This document shows, one piece after another, positions 50,101 to 58,424 of a stretch of DNA of 64,000 nucleotides. The translations under genes and the position numbers were made by a program. Origin of the DNA: Bin87 sp965217175 (GTDB lineage Bacteria > Chloroflexota > Dehalococcoidia > Lucifugimonadales > UBA3495); assembly GCA_965217175.1 (NCBI GenBank), contig OZ244251.1, positions 186,001 to 250,000 on the forward strand, in the 5' to 3' direction. The first letter of the stretch is position 1; the number at the start of each line of letters is the position of its first letter. The notes below the pieces were generated by a model. It worked only from the letters and a program-made list of their open reading frames with translations, had not been told where the DNA came from and made no database searches.

Positions 50101-51507
50101 ATGACGCAACCATCCTGGCCGCCCAAATACAACCCGACCTACGTTCCCCGCGACGACGCTGAGCACTGGGACGCCAGGCTGGAAACCATGCCTCCCGCCC
50201 AACGCGATTCCGTCATTCTGGAGCGGCTGCGGGGACAGATCCGGTACGCCTGGGAACACAGCGGTTTCTACCGCGAATTCTGGCGGGATGCGCCCGTTGA
50301 TCCGGCCAACCTGCGCAGCCTCGATGAGTTTGCCCAACTACCCACCCTGAACAAAGACCACGTGCGCCAGGAGCAGGAGGATCACCCTCCTTACGGCAGG
50401 TTCCTGTGCGTGCCGCCCGAGCAAATCTACCGCGTGCACGGCACTTCCGGCACCACGGGACGTCCAACGGCATTCGGTATCAGTCGCACGGATTGGGACC
50501 GCATCGGCGAGGCCCACGCCCGCATTCTGTGGGCTGCCGGCCTTCGACCCAACGATACCGTGATGGTGGCCGCCGTGTTCAGCCTGTACGTTGGTAGTTG
50601 GGGGGCACTGGTCGGCGCCGAACGTCTAGGAGCGGCCTGCTTCCCCTTCGGAGCCGGCGCCCCGGGCCAAACCGAGCGCGCCGTCGAGTGGGCCCAGATG
50701 GTGCAACCCACCGCCCTCTACGGCACCCCGTCCTACGCGCTCTACCTGGCCGAAACCGCCCGCGACTTGGGCGTTGATCCCCGTACCGATTTCTCCTTCC
50801 GGTTCATGTTTTTCAGCGGAGAACCGGGAGCCAGCGTACCAGCCACCCGTCAGGCCATCGAGGACGCATTCGGTTGCTACGTGGTCGATCAGGGCAGCAT
50901 GGCCGAGATGACTCCGTGGATGACCAACGGCGGCTGCCGCCATCTTTCGCGCGGTATGCACCTGTGGCAGGACATCGTCTACACGCAGCTGGTGGATCCG
51001 GATACTCACGAGCCGGTGCCCATGGGCGGCGAAGGTGTGCCCGTCTATACCCACCTGGAGCGGGAATCCCAGCCCATGATTCGATACTGGTCGGGAGATA
51101 TTGCCCGCTGGGAGATGGTCGACTGCCCCTGTGGCCGCACCTATCCCACCCTGCCGTTGGGCATCTATGGGCGCGCCGACGATATGCTTATCATCCGGGG
51201 ACAGAACGTGTTTCCCTCCCGCGTCGAAGATGTGCTGCGCTCAATGGACACCTTCGGCGGCGAGTTCCGCCTCGTGGTGGAGCGGGAGCGCGGTTACCTA
51301 GATCGCCTCACCGTGCAAACCGAGGTGGCCGCTCCGGTATGGGCGGCGGCCGGCGAGACTGACCCGTCTGGTCTGGACGGTTTGCGCGAAGAAGTAGCCG
51401 CGGCGTTGCGGCGTGCCCTGGGTGTGGGAGTGGCCGTCGAATTGCGGCCGGAAGGCGAGTTCGAGCGCACCGAGTTCAAGGCCCGCCGCGTCATCGACCT
51501 CCGGTAG
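50101..51507 (+). CDS. PaaK-type acyl-CoA ligase (AMP-forming), possibly 2-hydroxyacid-CoA ligase
   Basis: 468 residues, ANL superfamily, phenylacetate-CoA ligase branch. P-loop-like GTSGTTGRP at 114-122, the region VVDQGSMAEMTP, the ATP motif RYWSGDIARWE, YGRADDMLIIRGQNVFP and the C-terminal Lys in FERTEFKARRVIDL are present. Ligases of this branch activate aromatic or short hydroxy-acids. Its place directly after the mutase subunits matches the hcm cluster logic, where a ligase makes 2-hydroxyisobutyryl-CoA. ATG 50101 is the choice; GAGGG lies 5-10 bp before it, from repeat DNA. Confidence 0.82.
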   Translation: MTQPSWPPKYNPTYVPRDDAEHWDARLETMPPAQRDSVILERLRGQIRYAWEHSGFYREFWRDAPVDPANLRSLDEFAQLPTLNKDHVRQEQEDHPPYGRFLCVPPEQIYRVHGTSGTTGRPTAFGISRTDWDRIGEAHARILWAAGLRPNDTVMVAAVFSLYVGSWGALVGAERLGAACFPFGAGAPGQTERAVEWAQMVQPTALYGTPSYALYLAETARDLGVDPRTDFSFRFMFFSGEPGASVPATRQAIEDAFGCYVVDQGSMAEMTPWMTNGGCRHLSRGMHLWQDIVYTQLVDPDTHEPVPMGGEGVPVYTHLERESQPMIRYWSGDIARWEMVDCPCGRTYPTLPLGIYGRADDMLIIRGQNVFPSRVEDVLRSMDTFGGEFRLVVERERGYLDRLTVQTEVAAPVWAAAGETDPSGLDGLREEVAAALRRALGVGVAVELRPEGEFERTEFKARRVIDLR

Positions 51508-51531
51508 GGCCTCCGGCAGCCTTCTGCTCCC

Positions 51532-52320
51532 GTGTTTGCCTTCTCCCGAATACCCGGTCCACACCAGGACGTCGGAGAGGTCATCCCCGGCCTGTATCAA
51601 CGCTCCCTGCGTACCACCAGCGTCTTCGTCATCGTAACCCCGCCGGAGTCTCCCGGCGTTCCGGCGGTTGGTCAGCCTGGAACCGATGGAAAACCGTCGG
51701 TGGCGTTGGTCGATGCGGGATGGCGCATTCATAGCCGCCGGCTGCTCAACTACCTGCACCATTTGGGCCACCAGCCGGATTCGGTGCAGCGCCTGATTTC
51801 CACTCACTACCACCTCGACCACATCGGCGGGATGGCCGGTTTGCAGGCCGCCACCGGGGTTGCAGTCCAGGCCCACCACCTGGAGGCTGCCAATCTGCGG
51901 GGAGAACCGGGCCATCGCCTCCCCAATCCGGTGCAGCAGTGGTGGCTCAGGTTCCCGCTGTGGCCGTTGATTGCCGCATTGCGCCCGCCCGTTATTCCTC
52001 GCGTCAACCCTCTGGACGATGGCGATACCGTCCCCCTGCTGGGTGGCGCACGAGTCGTTCACACGCCGGGTCACACGCCCGGCAGCATCAGCCTGCACTT
52101 CCCCAATGAAGGCGTCCTGATTGTGGGCGACGCCCTGCAACGGCGCGGGAACCGGGTAACCCTGCCGTCCCGTTTCTTTAGCAGCGATATGGCGACGGCT
52201 GGCGAGTCGGTACGCAAAATGGCCGGCCTGGACATTGAGACAATCTGCTTCAGCCATTTCCTGCCCATGCGCAAGGGCGCCCGCGCCGCATTGCGCTCCC
52301 TCGCCGAGTATGTATCATGA
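51532..52320 (+). CDS. MBL-fold metallo-hydrolase
   Basis: 262 residues. HYHLDHIGG (HxHxDH) near 88-96, HTPGHTPGS for the third His, LIVGDAL for the bridging Asp and CFSHFLP for the last His give a complete metal site. Substrate unknown; thioesterase or lactonase activities exist in the family. It starts with GTG 51532, 24 bp after the ligase, so it is likely part of the hcmAB-ligase transcript and could act as an acyl-CoA thioesterase there, which is only a suggestion. Confidence 0.8.
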   Translation: MFAFSRIPGPHQDVGEVIPGLYQRSLRTTSVFVIVTPPESPGVPAVGQPGTDGKPSVALVDAGWRIHSRRLLNYLHHLGHQPDSVQRLISTHYHLDHIGGMAGLQAATGVAVQAHHLEAANLRGEPGHRLPNPVQQWWLRFPLWPLIAALRPPVIPRVNPLDDGDTVPLLGGARVVHTPGHTPGSISLHFPNEGVLIVGDALQRRGNRVTLPSRFFSSDMATAGESVRKMAGLDIETICFSHFLPMRKGARAALRSLAEYVS

Positions 52321-52348
52321 CTCTGTCGCCGCGAATTGCGCTCGCCCC

Positions 52349-52382
52349 CTGTCATTGCAAGACACGCAGCGAAGCGGCAATC
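52349..52382 (+). repeat. Half-unit of palindromic repeat family 2
   Basis: CTGTCATTGCAAGACACGCA then GCGAAGCGGCAATC; the same 34-bp arm as in 36001-36113. It lies directly before MITE copy C. Confidence 0.65.
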
Positions 52383-52398
52383 TCGTCCACGTAACTGT

Positions 52399-52570
52399 AA
52401 CTGTTCAGAGTTGAAGGTAGTATTCTGGCCCCAACCTGGATTCCCGCTTTCGCGGGAATCCAGGAAGCCGAGGATAAGCAACATTGCCGTTTAAAGACGT
52501 CTCTGGATTCCGGCTCAAGGCCGGAATGACGGAGTGGTATAGAAATCCCGCGTCGAGTTTAAACTATTAT
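52399..52570 (+). mobile_element. MITE copy C (172 bp) with exact 8-bp target duplication
   Basis: Left end GTAACTGTTCAGAGTTGAAG; the right end (GTCGAGTTTAAACTATTAT) is the most mutated of the family. The 8-bp direct repeat ACGTAACT flanks it exactly (52391-52398 and 52571-52578), which fixes both boundaries. It lies between the MBL gene and the CaiB-type gene. Confidence 0.88.
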
Positions 52571-52625
52571 ACGTAACTCACCGCTTCCCCAAAACACTAC
52601 CCTGATCTCACGAGGTTAATCACCA

Positions 52626-53885
52626 ATGCCTACTGACCCAGAAAGGGCTGACGACACCGCCCTCCCCCTGCCCCTTGAAGGCATCCGCGTTCTGGATGCC
52701 ACCCACATCGTCGCCGGCCCATTCTGCTCGCTGATTCTGGCCGACATGGGCGCTGAGGTCATAAAGATCGAGCGCCCCCGCACCGGCGATTTGGCGCGTG
52801 GTCGTGGCCCATTCATCGGCGACGCGGACACTGGAAAGATCAGCAGCCGCTTCCTCGGCGTCAACCGCAACAAGAAAAGCGTTACCCTCGATTTGCGAAA
52901 CGCCACCTGCAAGGTTGCCTTCGAGAATCTGGTAGCCAACTCCGACGTGCTGCTGGACAACTGGGGTCCGGGGGCCTTTCGCCGGCTGGGATTCGGATAC
53001 GATCGCCTGCGGGAGATCAACCCCCGCCTCATCTACGCGGAGATCACCGGCTACGGGGATGGCGACGGAGATAGCGGTCGCGGCCCCTATTCGGACTGGC
53101 CGGCCAACAACCTCGCCATTCAGGCCATGTCGGGTTGGATGGACATCACCGGCGCACCCGGCGGAACGCCCCAGGCCGTCGGCGACAATATGGGCGATTC
53201 GGTGCCTGGCGTCTGGGCCGCCCTGGGCATCGTCCTGGCGCTGGAAACCCGTCGGCAAACCGGCTTCGGCCAGCACGTCGACGTGGCAATGTACGAGTGC
53301 ATGGCCTCTCACGTCATCAGCAACATGAATGCGTACCAGGCCACCGGAAACACGCCCGGCCGCACCCGTCAGGCATCCCTGGGTCCTGGGCTGGTGTTTC
53401 GCGCCGCCGATGGCTACGTCGTAATGGCAGGTGTCCGCAGCCCCCAACGCCTGGCCGCCCTGTGGGAACTGGTGGAGCACCCTGAATTGCCCCAGCAGGA
53501 CCCACGCTACCTGGAGCAGTTCCCCGACGCCGATTTCGTGTTCGATGAGGTGATTCCTGCCATAGAGACCTGGTCGTCTCAGCGCCCCAAGTGGGAAGTC
53601 GCCGGCCGATTGACGGAAATCGGCTTCTCGATGGGAGTGGCCCAAAGCATCGCCGACCTGGCGGACTGTCCTCAGCTGGAGGCTCGCGACATGTACGTCG
53701 AAACCGCCGATACCCTGGGCGGAACCTTCCGCTCGCTGGCAACACCCATCCAGCTCACCGCCTGCCGCCCGTCCGCCACCGGCACACCGCCAACCCTGGG
53801 TCAACACAACTCCGACATCCTTTGCACCCTGGGCGGCCTTACTCCCGAGCAGCTGGCCGAACTGGAAGCGGAAGGCGCGGTGTAA
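52626..53885 (+). CDS. Class III CoA transferase (CaiB/BaiF family)
   Basis: 419 residues. The opening GIRVLDATHIVAGPFCSLILADMGAEVIK is diagnostic; NRNKKSVTLDLR, NWGPGAFRRLGF, and the catalytic Asp region (VDVAMYECMASH, with the Asp in QHVDVAMYE as family structure implies) are visible. Moves CoA between carboxylates such as carnitine, formate, oxalate or aromatic acids; which one is unknown. ATG 52626 has GAGG about 10 bp upstream. MITE C lies 55 bp upstream and may have displaced its promoter. Confidence 0.88.
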   Translation: MPTDPERADDTALPLPLEGIRVLDATHIVAGPFCSLILADMGAEVIKIERPRTGDLARGRGPFIGDADTGKISSRFLGVNRNKKSVTLDLRNATCKVAFENLVANSDVLLDNWGPGAFRRLGFGYDRLREINPRLIYAEITGYGDGDGDSGRGPYSDWPANNLAIQAMSGWMDITGAPGGTPQAVGDNMGDSVPGVWAALGIVLALETRRQTGFGQHVDVAMYECMASHVISNMNAYQATGNTPGRTRQASLGPGLVFRAADGYVVMAGVRSPQRLAALWELVEHPELPQQDPRYLEQFPDADFVFDEVIPAIETWSSQRPKWEVAGRLTEIGFSMGVAQSIADLADCPQLEARDMYVETADTLGGTFRSLATPIQLTACRPSATGTPPTLGQHNSDILCTLGGLTPEQLAELEAEGAV

Positions 53886-53925
53886 TCCCCCGCTCATCTT
53901 GTCCATCCGTGCCGGATTCGGCTCC

Positions 53926-54162
53926 CTCTCCCTTGATGGGAGAGGGTTGGGTGGGGGCGACCCCCCTGTCATTGCGAGCAGCGTAGCGACGTGGCAATCC
54001 CGATGGCAGGGGCGGCGAACCACCGTCATTCCGGACTTGATCCGGAATCCACCGGGGGGCTGGGGTGGGTGGATTCCCGCTTTCGCGGGAAAGACGGGGG
54101 GTGAGGGGCGTACCCTCGACTGACCCCCCTGTCATTGCGAGAAGCGTAGCGACGTGGCAATC
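53926..54162. repeat. Cluster of repeat units after the CaiB-type gene
   Basis: Contains the first palindrome of family 3 (about 53928-53950), two 34-bp arms of family 2 in direct orientation (53966-53999 and 54129-54162), and between them a MITE-like core without the terminal repeats: GTCATTCCGG...CCGGAATCC and GGATTCCCGCTTTCGCGGGA then AAGAC (54025-54095). No gene lies in this 370-bp space. Confidence 0.7.
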
Positions 54163-54263
54163 CCGCTACCCGCCCCCTCGGTATCGCGAGAGCCGATGAC
54201 ACTTATTCGTAGCTGTGGTAATCTTTCGGTATCCGATCACAAAATCGCAGGAGGCCGAACCCG

Positions 54264-55706
54264 ATGTGCGCTATGGTAAAGAACCGTAATGGATTGACCA
54301 TCACCACCGCCTCGCCAGCCGCCGCCGACCTCTATCAGCAGGGCCTTGACTTGGTGCTGTCCCAGAACTACGGGCCGGAATCCAAGCTGCGAGATGCTAT
54401 CGAGGCCGACGAGGGGTTCGCCATGGCCCATACCGTGCTGGCCTACGTGCTCCACCTGCAGATGGATGTGCCCGCCGCCCGCGCCGCCGCCACCAAAGCC
54501 CTCGAGTTATCGGCCGGCATCTCCCGGGAAGAGCGGCAGACCACCCAGATAGTGCACTCTTTCACCCACGGCAAGGGCACCGAGGCCATCCGCCTCGTCG
54601 ACGAACACCTGATTGACTTCCCCACCGACACCCTCGCCATGCGCGTTGCCCAACGTCTCTACATGCTGGGCTGTTTCGGAGCCGGCGTCCCCGATTTCCC
54701 CAATCATCTGATGAAGATGATGACCAAGGTGGCCCCCGCCAACGGCGATGACTGGGCCTTCTTGGGGCAGTATGCTTTCGCCCATCATGAAACCAACCAG
54801 CCAGCAAAGGCAATGGACCTGGCTACCCGCTCACTGGAAGGCAATCCCCAGAACGCCGTGGCCTGCCATTCAGTTACCCACTCTTACTTTGAGCAGGGCG
54901 ACGCCGCCAACGGAGGCCGCTGGCTGGCCGACTGGCTCGACGCATTCGACCGCCGCGCCTCCTATAACGTCCATCTATCCTGGCACCTGGCGCTGTTTGA
55001 ACTGGCCCAGGGCCGCTACCAGCAAGCGCTCGATCTCTACGAGACCCACATCCGGCCCGGTGTGCAGGCCCGCAATCTCGCCAACCTGGCCGACTCTGCC
55101 TCCCTGATGTGGCGGCTCCAGATCTATTCCGGAGAAACCCCGGGCAAACCGTGGGATGAGGTTCGCGTCCAGGCGGCCCCCGCCGCCGACAGTCCCGGCG
55201 CGGCCTTCCGCGACTGCCACGCCGCACTGGCATTCGCCGGCTCCGGTGACACTGACGCCTCCCAACGGCTGGTGGACCGTCTCACCGCTCAGGGCGAAAA
55301 GGGAGACGACCTCGCCCGCGAAATGATCCTGCCCATCGCCCAGGGCGCCGCCGCTTTCGCCGCCGGTGACTATGCTGAAGCCGCCAACCTCATGGGGCCG
55401 ACCTACCCCATGATGGCCCGCATCGGTGGCAGCCACGCCCAGCGCGAGGTGTTCGAAGATACTCTGCTTGAGTCCTACGTCCGTGCCGGCATGTACGACG
55501 AGGCAAAATCAATGCTGGAAGAACGCCTCTCTCGCCGTTCCTCGCCTCGCGATACCTACTGGATGGGTCGTCTGGAAGCTCAAGCCGTGCAGGGCAACCG
55601 CGAGGCGTCTCGCCGGCTGCTCGCTGAAGCGCAGGCTGCCTGGGCGCCCACGGCTGAACAGGGTGCGGCTGAGCTGCAACGCCTGGCCGCTGACGCCCAG
55701 CGATAG
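54264..55706 (+). CDS. Tetratricopeptide-repeat protein (TTC38-like)
   Basis: 480 residues, almost wholly paired helices. TPR-type units are visible (e.g. AHTVLAYVLHLQMDVPAARAA, AFAHHETNQPAKAMDLATRS, GRYQQALDLYETHI, GDYAEAANLMGPTY). The order of helices and the GDDWAFLGQYAFAHHE and NVHLSWHLALFELAQG segments resemble the TTC38/ tetratricopeptide-repeat-38 family, whose function is not established. No signal peptide. AGGAGG lies 10 bp before the ATG 54264. Confidence 0.8.
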   Translation: MCAMVKNRNGLTITTASPAAADLYQQGLDLVLSQNYGPESKLRDAIEADEGFAMAHTVLAYVLHLQMDVPAARAAATKALELSAGISREERQTTQIVHSFTHGKGTEAIRLVDEHLIDFPTDTLAMRVAQRLYMLGCFGAGVPDFPNHLMKMMTKVAPANGDDWAFLGQYAFAHHETNQPAKAMDLATRSLEGNPQNAVACHSVTHSYFEQGDAANGGRWLADWLDAFDRRASYNVHLSWHLALFELAQGRYQQALDLYETHIRPGVQARNLANLADSASLMWRLQIYSGETPGKPWDEVRVQAAPAADSPGAAFRDCHAALAFAGSGDTDASQRLVDRLTAQGEKGDDLAREMILPIAQGAAAFAAGDYAEAANLMGPTYPMMARIGGSHAQREVFEDTLLESYVRAGMYDEAKSMLEERLSRRSSPRDTYWMGRLEAQAVQGNREASRRLLAEAQAAWAPTAEQGAAELQRLAADAQR

Positions 55707-55765
55707 ACCGATCAAGCGAAATACGCGATTGCGAACACTGCGCTCCCTGCCAACCGTGGGGAGCG

Positions 55766-56650
55766 CTAATCCTTGGCCGGCTCGGGTAACCGATTCAGCA
55801 ACGATTCCAGCCCCAGGGTCTGGCACAGCTCGGTAAACTGCGGCTGACGTGCGCCCGCCCATCGCAGATCATCAGGCGTCGTTTCCGGCAGCGGAACATC
55901 GAGACGCAACGTCGCCAGTTGGCGGTACAGCATCGCGTCTTCCCGCTGGTTCGCTAACGACTCCGCCAGACCCGCGGCGCCCCGTACCTTCACGTCCCAG
56001 TGAGCGGCGTCATGGGGGATGTTGCCAATGCTGCCGTATCTGGTCAGCACTGTTCCCGCCGAGCGAGCGCCCCAACGCGGTATTCCGGGAATACCGTCCG
56101 CCACATCGCCCACCAGCCCCAGGTAGTCGGGTATCGCCGCTGGCGGAACACCAAACTTGACCGCAACGCCGGCTTCGTCCATCACCTCGGCCTTTCGGCG
56201 ATCCAGCATTACCACGCGGTCGCCCGACACCATCTGCGCCAGGTCCTTGTCCGGCGAGCACATCAGCACCCGCTCCACGTCGGCAAATACCGCAAAACGC
56301 GCCGCTGCCGCTGCGATGGCATCGTCCGCTTCAAACTCGTCCATCGGCCAAACGGTAATACCCAAAGCCGCCGTCATCTCTTCCGCCAGCGGAAACTGTG
56401 CCAGCAGCGCCGGTTCAACACCGTCGCCCGTTTTGTATCCATCGAACATGTCGTTGCGAAAAGAGCGAATGACAGTATCAAATGCCACTGCCACGTGCGT
56501 AACGTCAGGTTGACGCAGCAACGCGATCAACGATTGCGTCAGCCCGTGGGTTGCCTTCACGTCGCGTCCGTCGGGCGCCGTGCGCCCCGGTCGCGGCGAA
56601 TAGTGTGCGCGAAACAGCTCGTAGGTGCCGTCAACCAGATGAATATTCAA
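55766..56650 (-). CDS. 5'-3' exonuclease (PIN/FEN-like, PolI N-domain type)
   Basis: 294 residues. Flap-nuclease-type protein, same family as the 5'-nuclease domain of DNA polymerase I. Metal residues are in HLVDGTYELFRAHY, VAVAFDT, FEADDAIA, VLMCSPDKDLAQMV and GLVGDVADGIPGIPRWG (H2TH region). The length matches stand-alone 5'-3' exonucleases. It removes RNA primers or processes flaps. No DNA polymerase gene is nearby. It is convergent with the TPR gene. Confidence 0.88.
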   Translation of the reverse strand: MNIHLVDGTYELFRAHYSPRPGRTAPDGRDVKATHGLTQSLIALLRQPDVTHVAVAFDTVIRSFRNDMFDGYKTGDGVEPALLAQFPLAEEMTAALGITVWPMDEFEADDAIAAAAARFAVFADVERVLMCSPDKDLAQMVSGDRVVMLDRRKAEVMDEAGVAVKFGVPPAAIPDYLGLVGDVADGIPGIPRWGARSAGTVLTRYGSIGNIPHDAAHWDVKVRGAAGLAESLANQREDAMLYRQLATLRLDVPLPETTPDDLRWAGARQPQFTELCQTLGLESLLNRLPEPAKD

Positions 56651-56732
56651 GGTTCACCAACCCGTCGCCGTTAGTCGCACCCGCCGGAGTCTCTCGCGCG
56701 ATCTCCGGAGCCTGAACCGGGTTCAGGAAATG

Positions 56733-58313
56733 CTAGTCCAGGTAGCGGTAGCCCGGCACCGTCAGGAATTCGATGAATTCGTCAGCCAGCACGATTTCGT
56801 CCAGCAGCTCCACCGCCTTATCCAGCGCTCCGGTGTTTTCCGACCCCCGTTGCTGGACCAGCGAGGCCACTTCCTCGGCGCGTATCCGCCGGTACAACTC
56901 AGCGGTAATGGGCCTTCCGTCGTCCAGCGCCGCTCCCTGGTGAATCCACTGCCACAGCTGCGACCGGGAAATCTCCGCGGTGGCGGCGTCTTCCATCAAA
57001 CCGTAGATGGCCACCGCACCGTTGCCCCGCGTCCAGGCGTCCACGTACTGCAACGCAACGCTGACGTTGTTGCGCAGGCCCGCTTCGGTAATCTGACCCT
57101 CTGGAACCTCCAGCAGGTCGTCGGGAGCGATGCGCACCTCGGGAATGACACCCAGTTGATTGTCGCCCGAGAAAGCCGCCTGGAACACGTCGAGTACCGG
57201 CGCAACCAACCCCGGATGGGCGATCCACGCGCCATCAAAACCCTGGCTGGCTTCCCGCTGTTTGTCCGATTGCACCTGTGCGAACGCGGCCGTGTTGGCA
57301 GCCTCGTCGTCCCGGCGCGGGATAAACGCCGACATGCCTCCCAAAGCGTGAGCGCCTCTGCGGTGGCACGTATTCACCAGCAGTTGCGCCGCCGATGTCA
57401 GAAAATGCGTCGCCATCGTTACCTGCGCGCGATCGGGGAATACCATGTCCGCCCGCTGGTTGAACACCTTGATCACGCTGAAGATATAGTCCCAGCGTCC
57501 CAGGTTGAGACCGGCCGGCCTCTCCCGCAGCTCGTACAGGATTTCTTCCATCTCGAACGCTGCCAGGATGTGTTCGATCAGCACGGTTGGGCTGATGGAG
57601 CCACGCGGGATGTTCAGGCGTTCCTCGGCGTAGTTGAACACCTCGTTCCAGAGTCGCGCTTCCAGGTACGATTGCAACTTGGGCAAATAATAATAGGGGC
57701 CGGTGCCGTGGCTCTGCTGGGCAACATGATTGTGGTATACGGTGAGGCCAAAATCGAAGAAGCTTCCAGCCACCGGCTCGCCATCCACCAGCACGTGCCG
57801 CTCCATCAAATGCAGCCCGCGAGGGCGCACGCACAGCGTCGCCGTCTGTTCGTTCAACTGATACTGACGACCGTCGGGAGTCTCATCGCTGATGGTGCGC
57901 CGGTAGGCGTCGCGCACGTTCAGCTGCCCGTCCAGTGTGGGTACCCAGGCCGGCGAATGCGCGTCCTCGAAATCGGTCATATAAACCTGCGCCCCGCAGT
58001 TGAGCGCGTTGATGACCATGCGCCGGTTCGACGACGGGCCGGTGATTTCCACGCGCCGATTGGTCATATCTGCCGGAGCTGGCGCTACCCTCCAGTCACT
58101 CTCACGGACGCTGCGGGTCTCGATCAGAAAATCGGGATTGGCGCCGGCGTCGATATCCGCTTGCCGCTTGGCTCTGGCCTGCATCAGCCGTCGCCGTGTG
58201 GTTTCGAAATTACGATGCAGCTCGGCAACGAACTCCAGCGCGTCGTCCGCGACCACCTCCGCGTACTGCGCCGGAACCGAACCGATAATCTGAACATTAC
58301 TGTGGTCTGGCAT
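56733..58313 (-). CDS. aceB: Malate synthase A
   Basis: 526 residues, typical for form A. Condenses glyoxylate with acetyl-CoA to malate. FMTDFEDAHSPAW-type MTDFEDAHSPAW near 98-109, the segment YYLPKLQSYLEARLWNEVF, SPTVLIEHILAAFEMEEILY, LNLGRWDYIFSVIK, and the C-terminal helices (LLDEIVLADEFIEFLTVPGYRYL) all match. The frame is open to 58388; ATG 58313 is used because MPDHSNVQIIG begins the family homology. The PEPCK-like gene lies 112 bp upstream on the same strand. No isocitrate lyase with an intact catalytic Cys is present in this window. Confidence 0.92.
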   Translation of the reverse strand: MPDHSNVQIIGSVPAQYAEVVADDALEFVAELHRNFETTRRRLMQARAKRQADIDAGANPDFLIETRSVRESDWRVAPAPADMTNRRVEITGPSSNRRMVINALNCGAQVYMTDFEDAHSPAWVPTLDGQLNVRDAYRRTISDETPDGRQYQLNEQTATLCVRPRGLHLMERHVLVDGEPVAGSFFDFGLTVYHNHVAQQSHGTGPYYYLPKLQSYLEARLWNEVFNYAEERLNIPRGSISPTVLIEHILAAFEMEEILYELRERPAGLNLGRWDYIFSVIKVFNQRADMVFPDRAQVTMATHFLTSAAQLLVNTCHRRGAHALGGMSAFIPRRDDEAANTAAFAQVQSDKQREASQGFDGAWIAHPGLVAPVLDVFQAAFSGDNQLGVIPEVRIAPDDLLEVPEGQITEAGLRNNVSVALQYVDAWTRGNGAVAIYGLMEDAATAEISRSQLWQWIHQGAALDDGRPITAELYRRIRAEEVASLVQQRGSENTGALDKAVELLDEIVLADEFIEFLTVPGYRYLD

Positions 58314-58424
58314 GGTAGTGACGTCCGATGATTGAAATGTTTTCGGATTTGATCCGTTGCCCGCAGACGCGGGGACAAATATCCCCACTCCGGGCAGATA
58401 ATTCGATTGTCGACAGCGCGAACG

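Noticed and set aside
52620..54029. Minus-strand open frame of 469 codons
   Set aside because: Antisense to the CaiB-type CoA transferase and running into repeat DNA; no domain seen.
56730..58331. Plus-strand open frame of 533 codons
   Set aside because: Exact antisense shadow of malate synthase.
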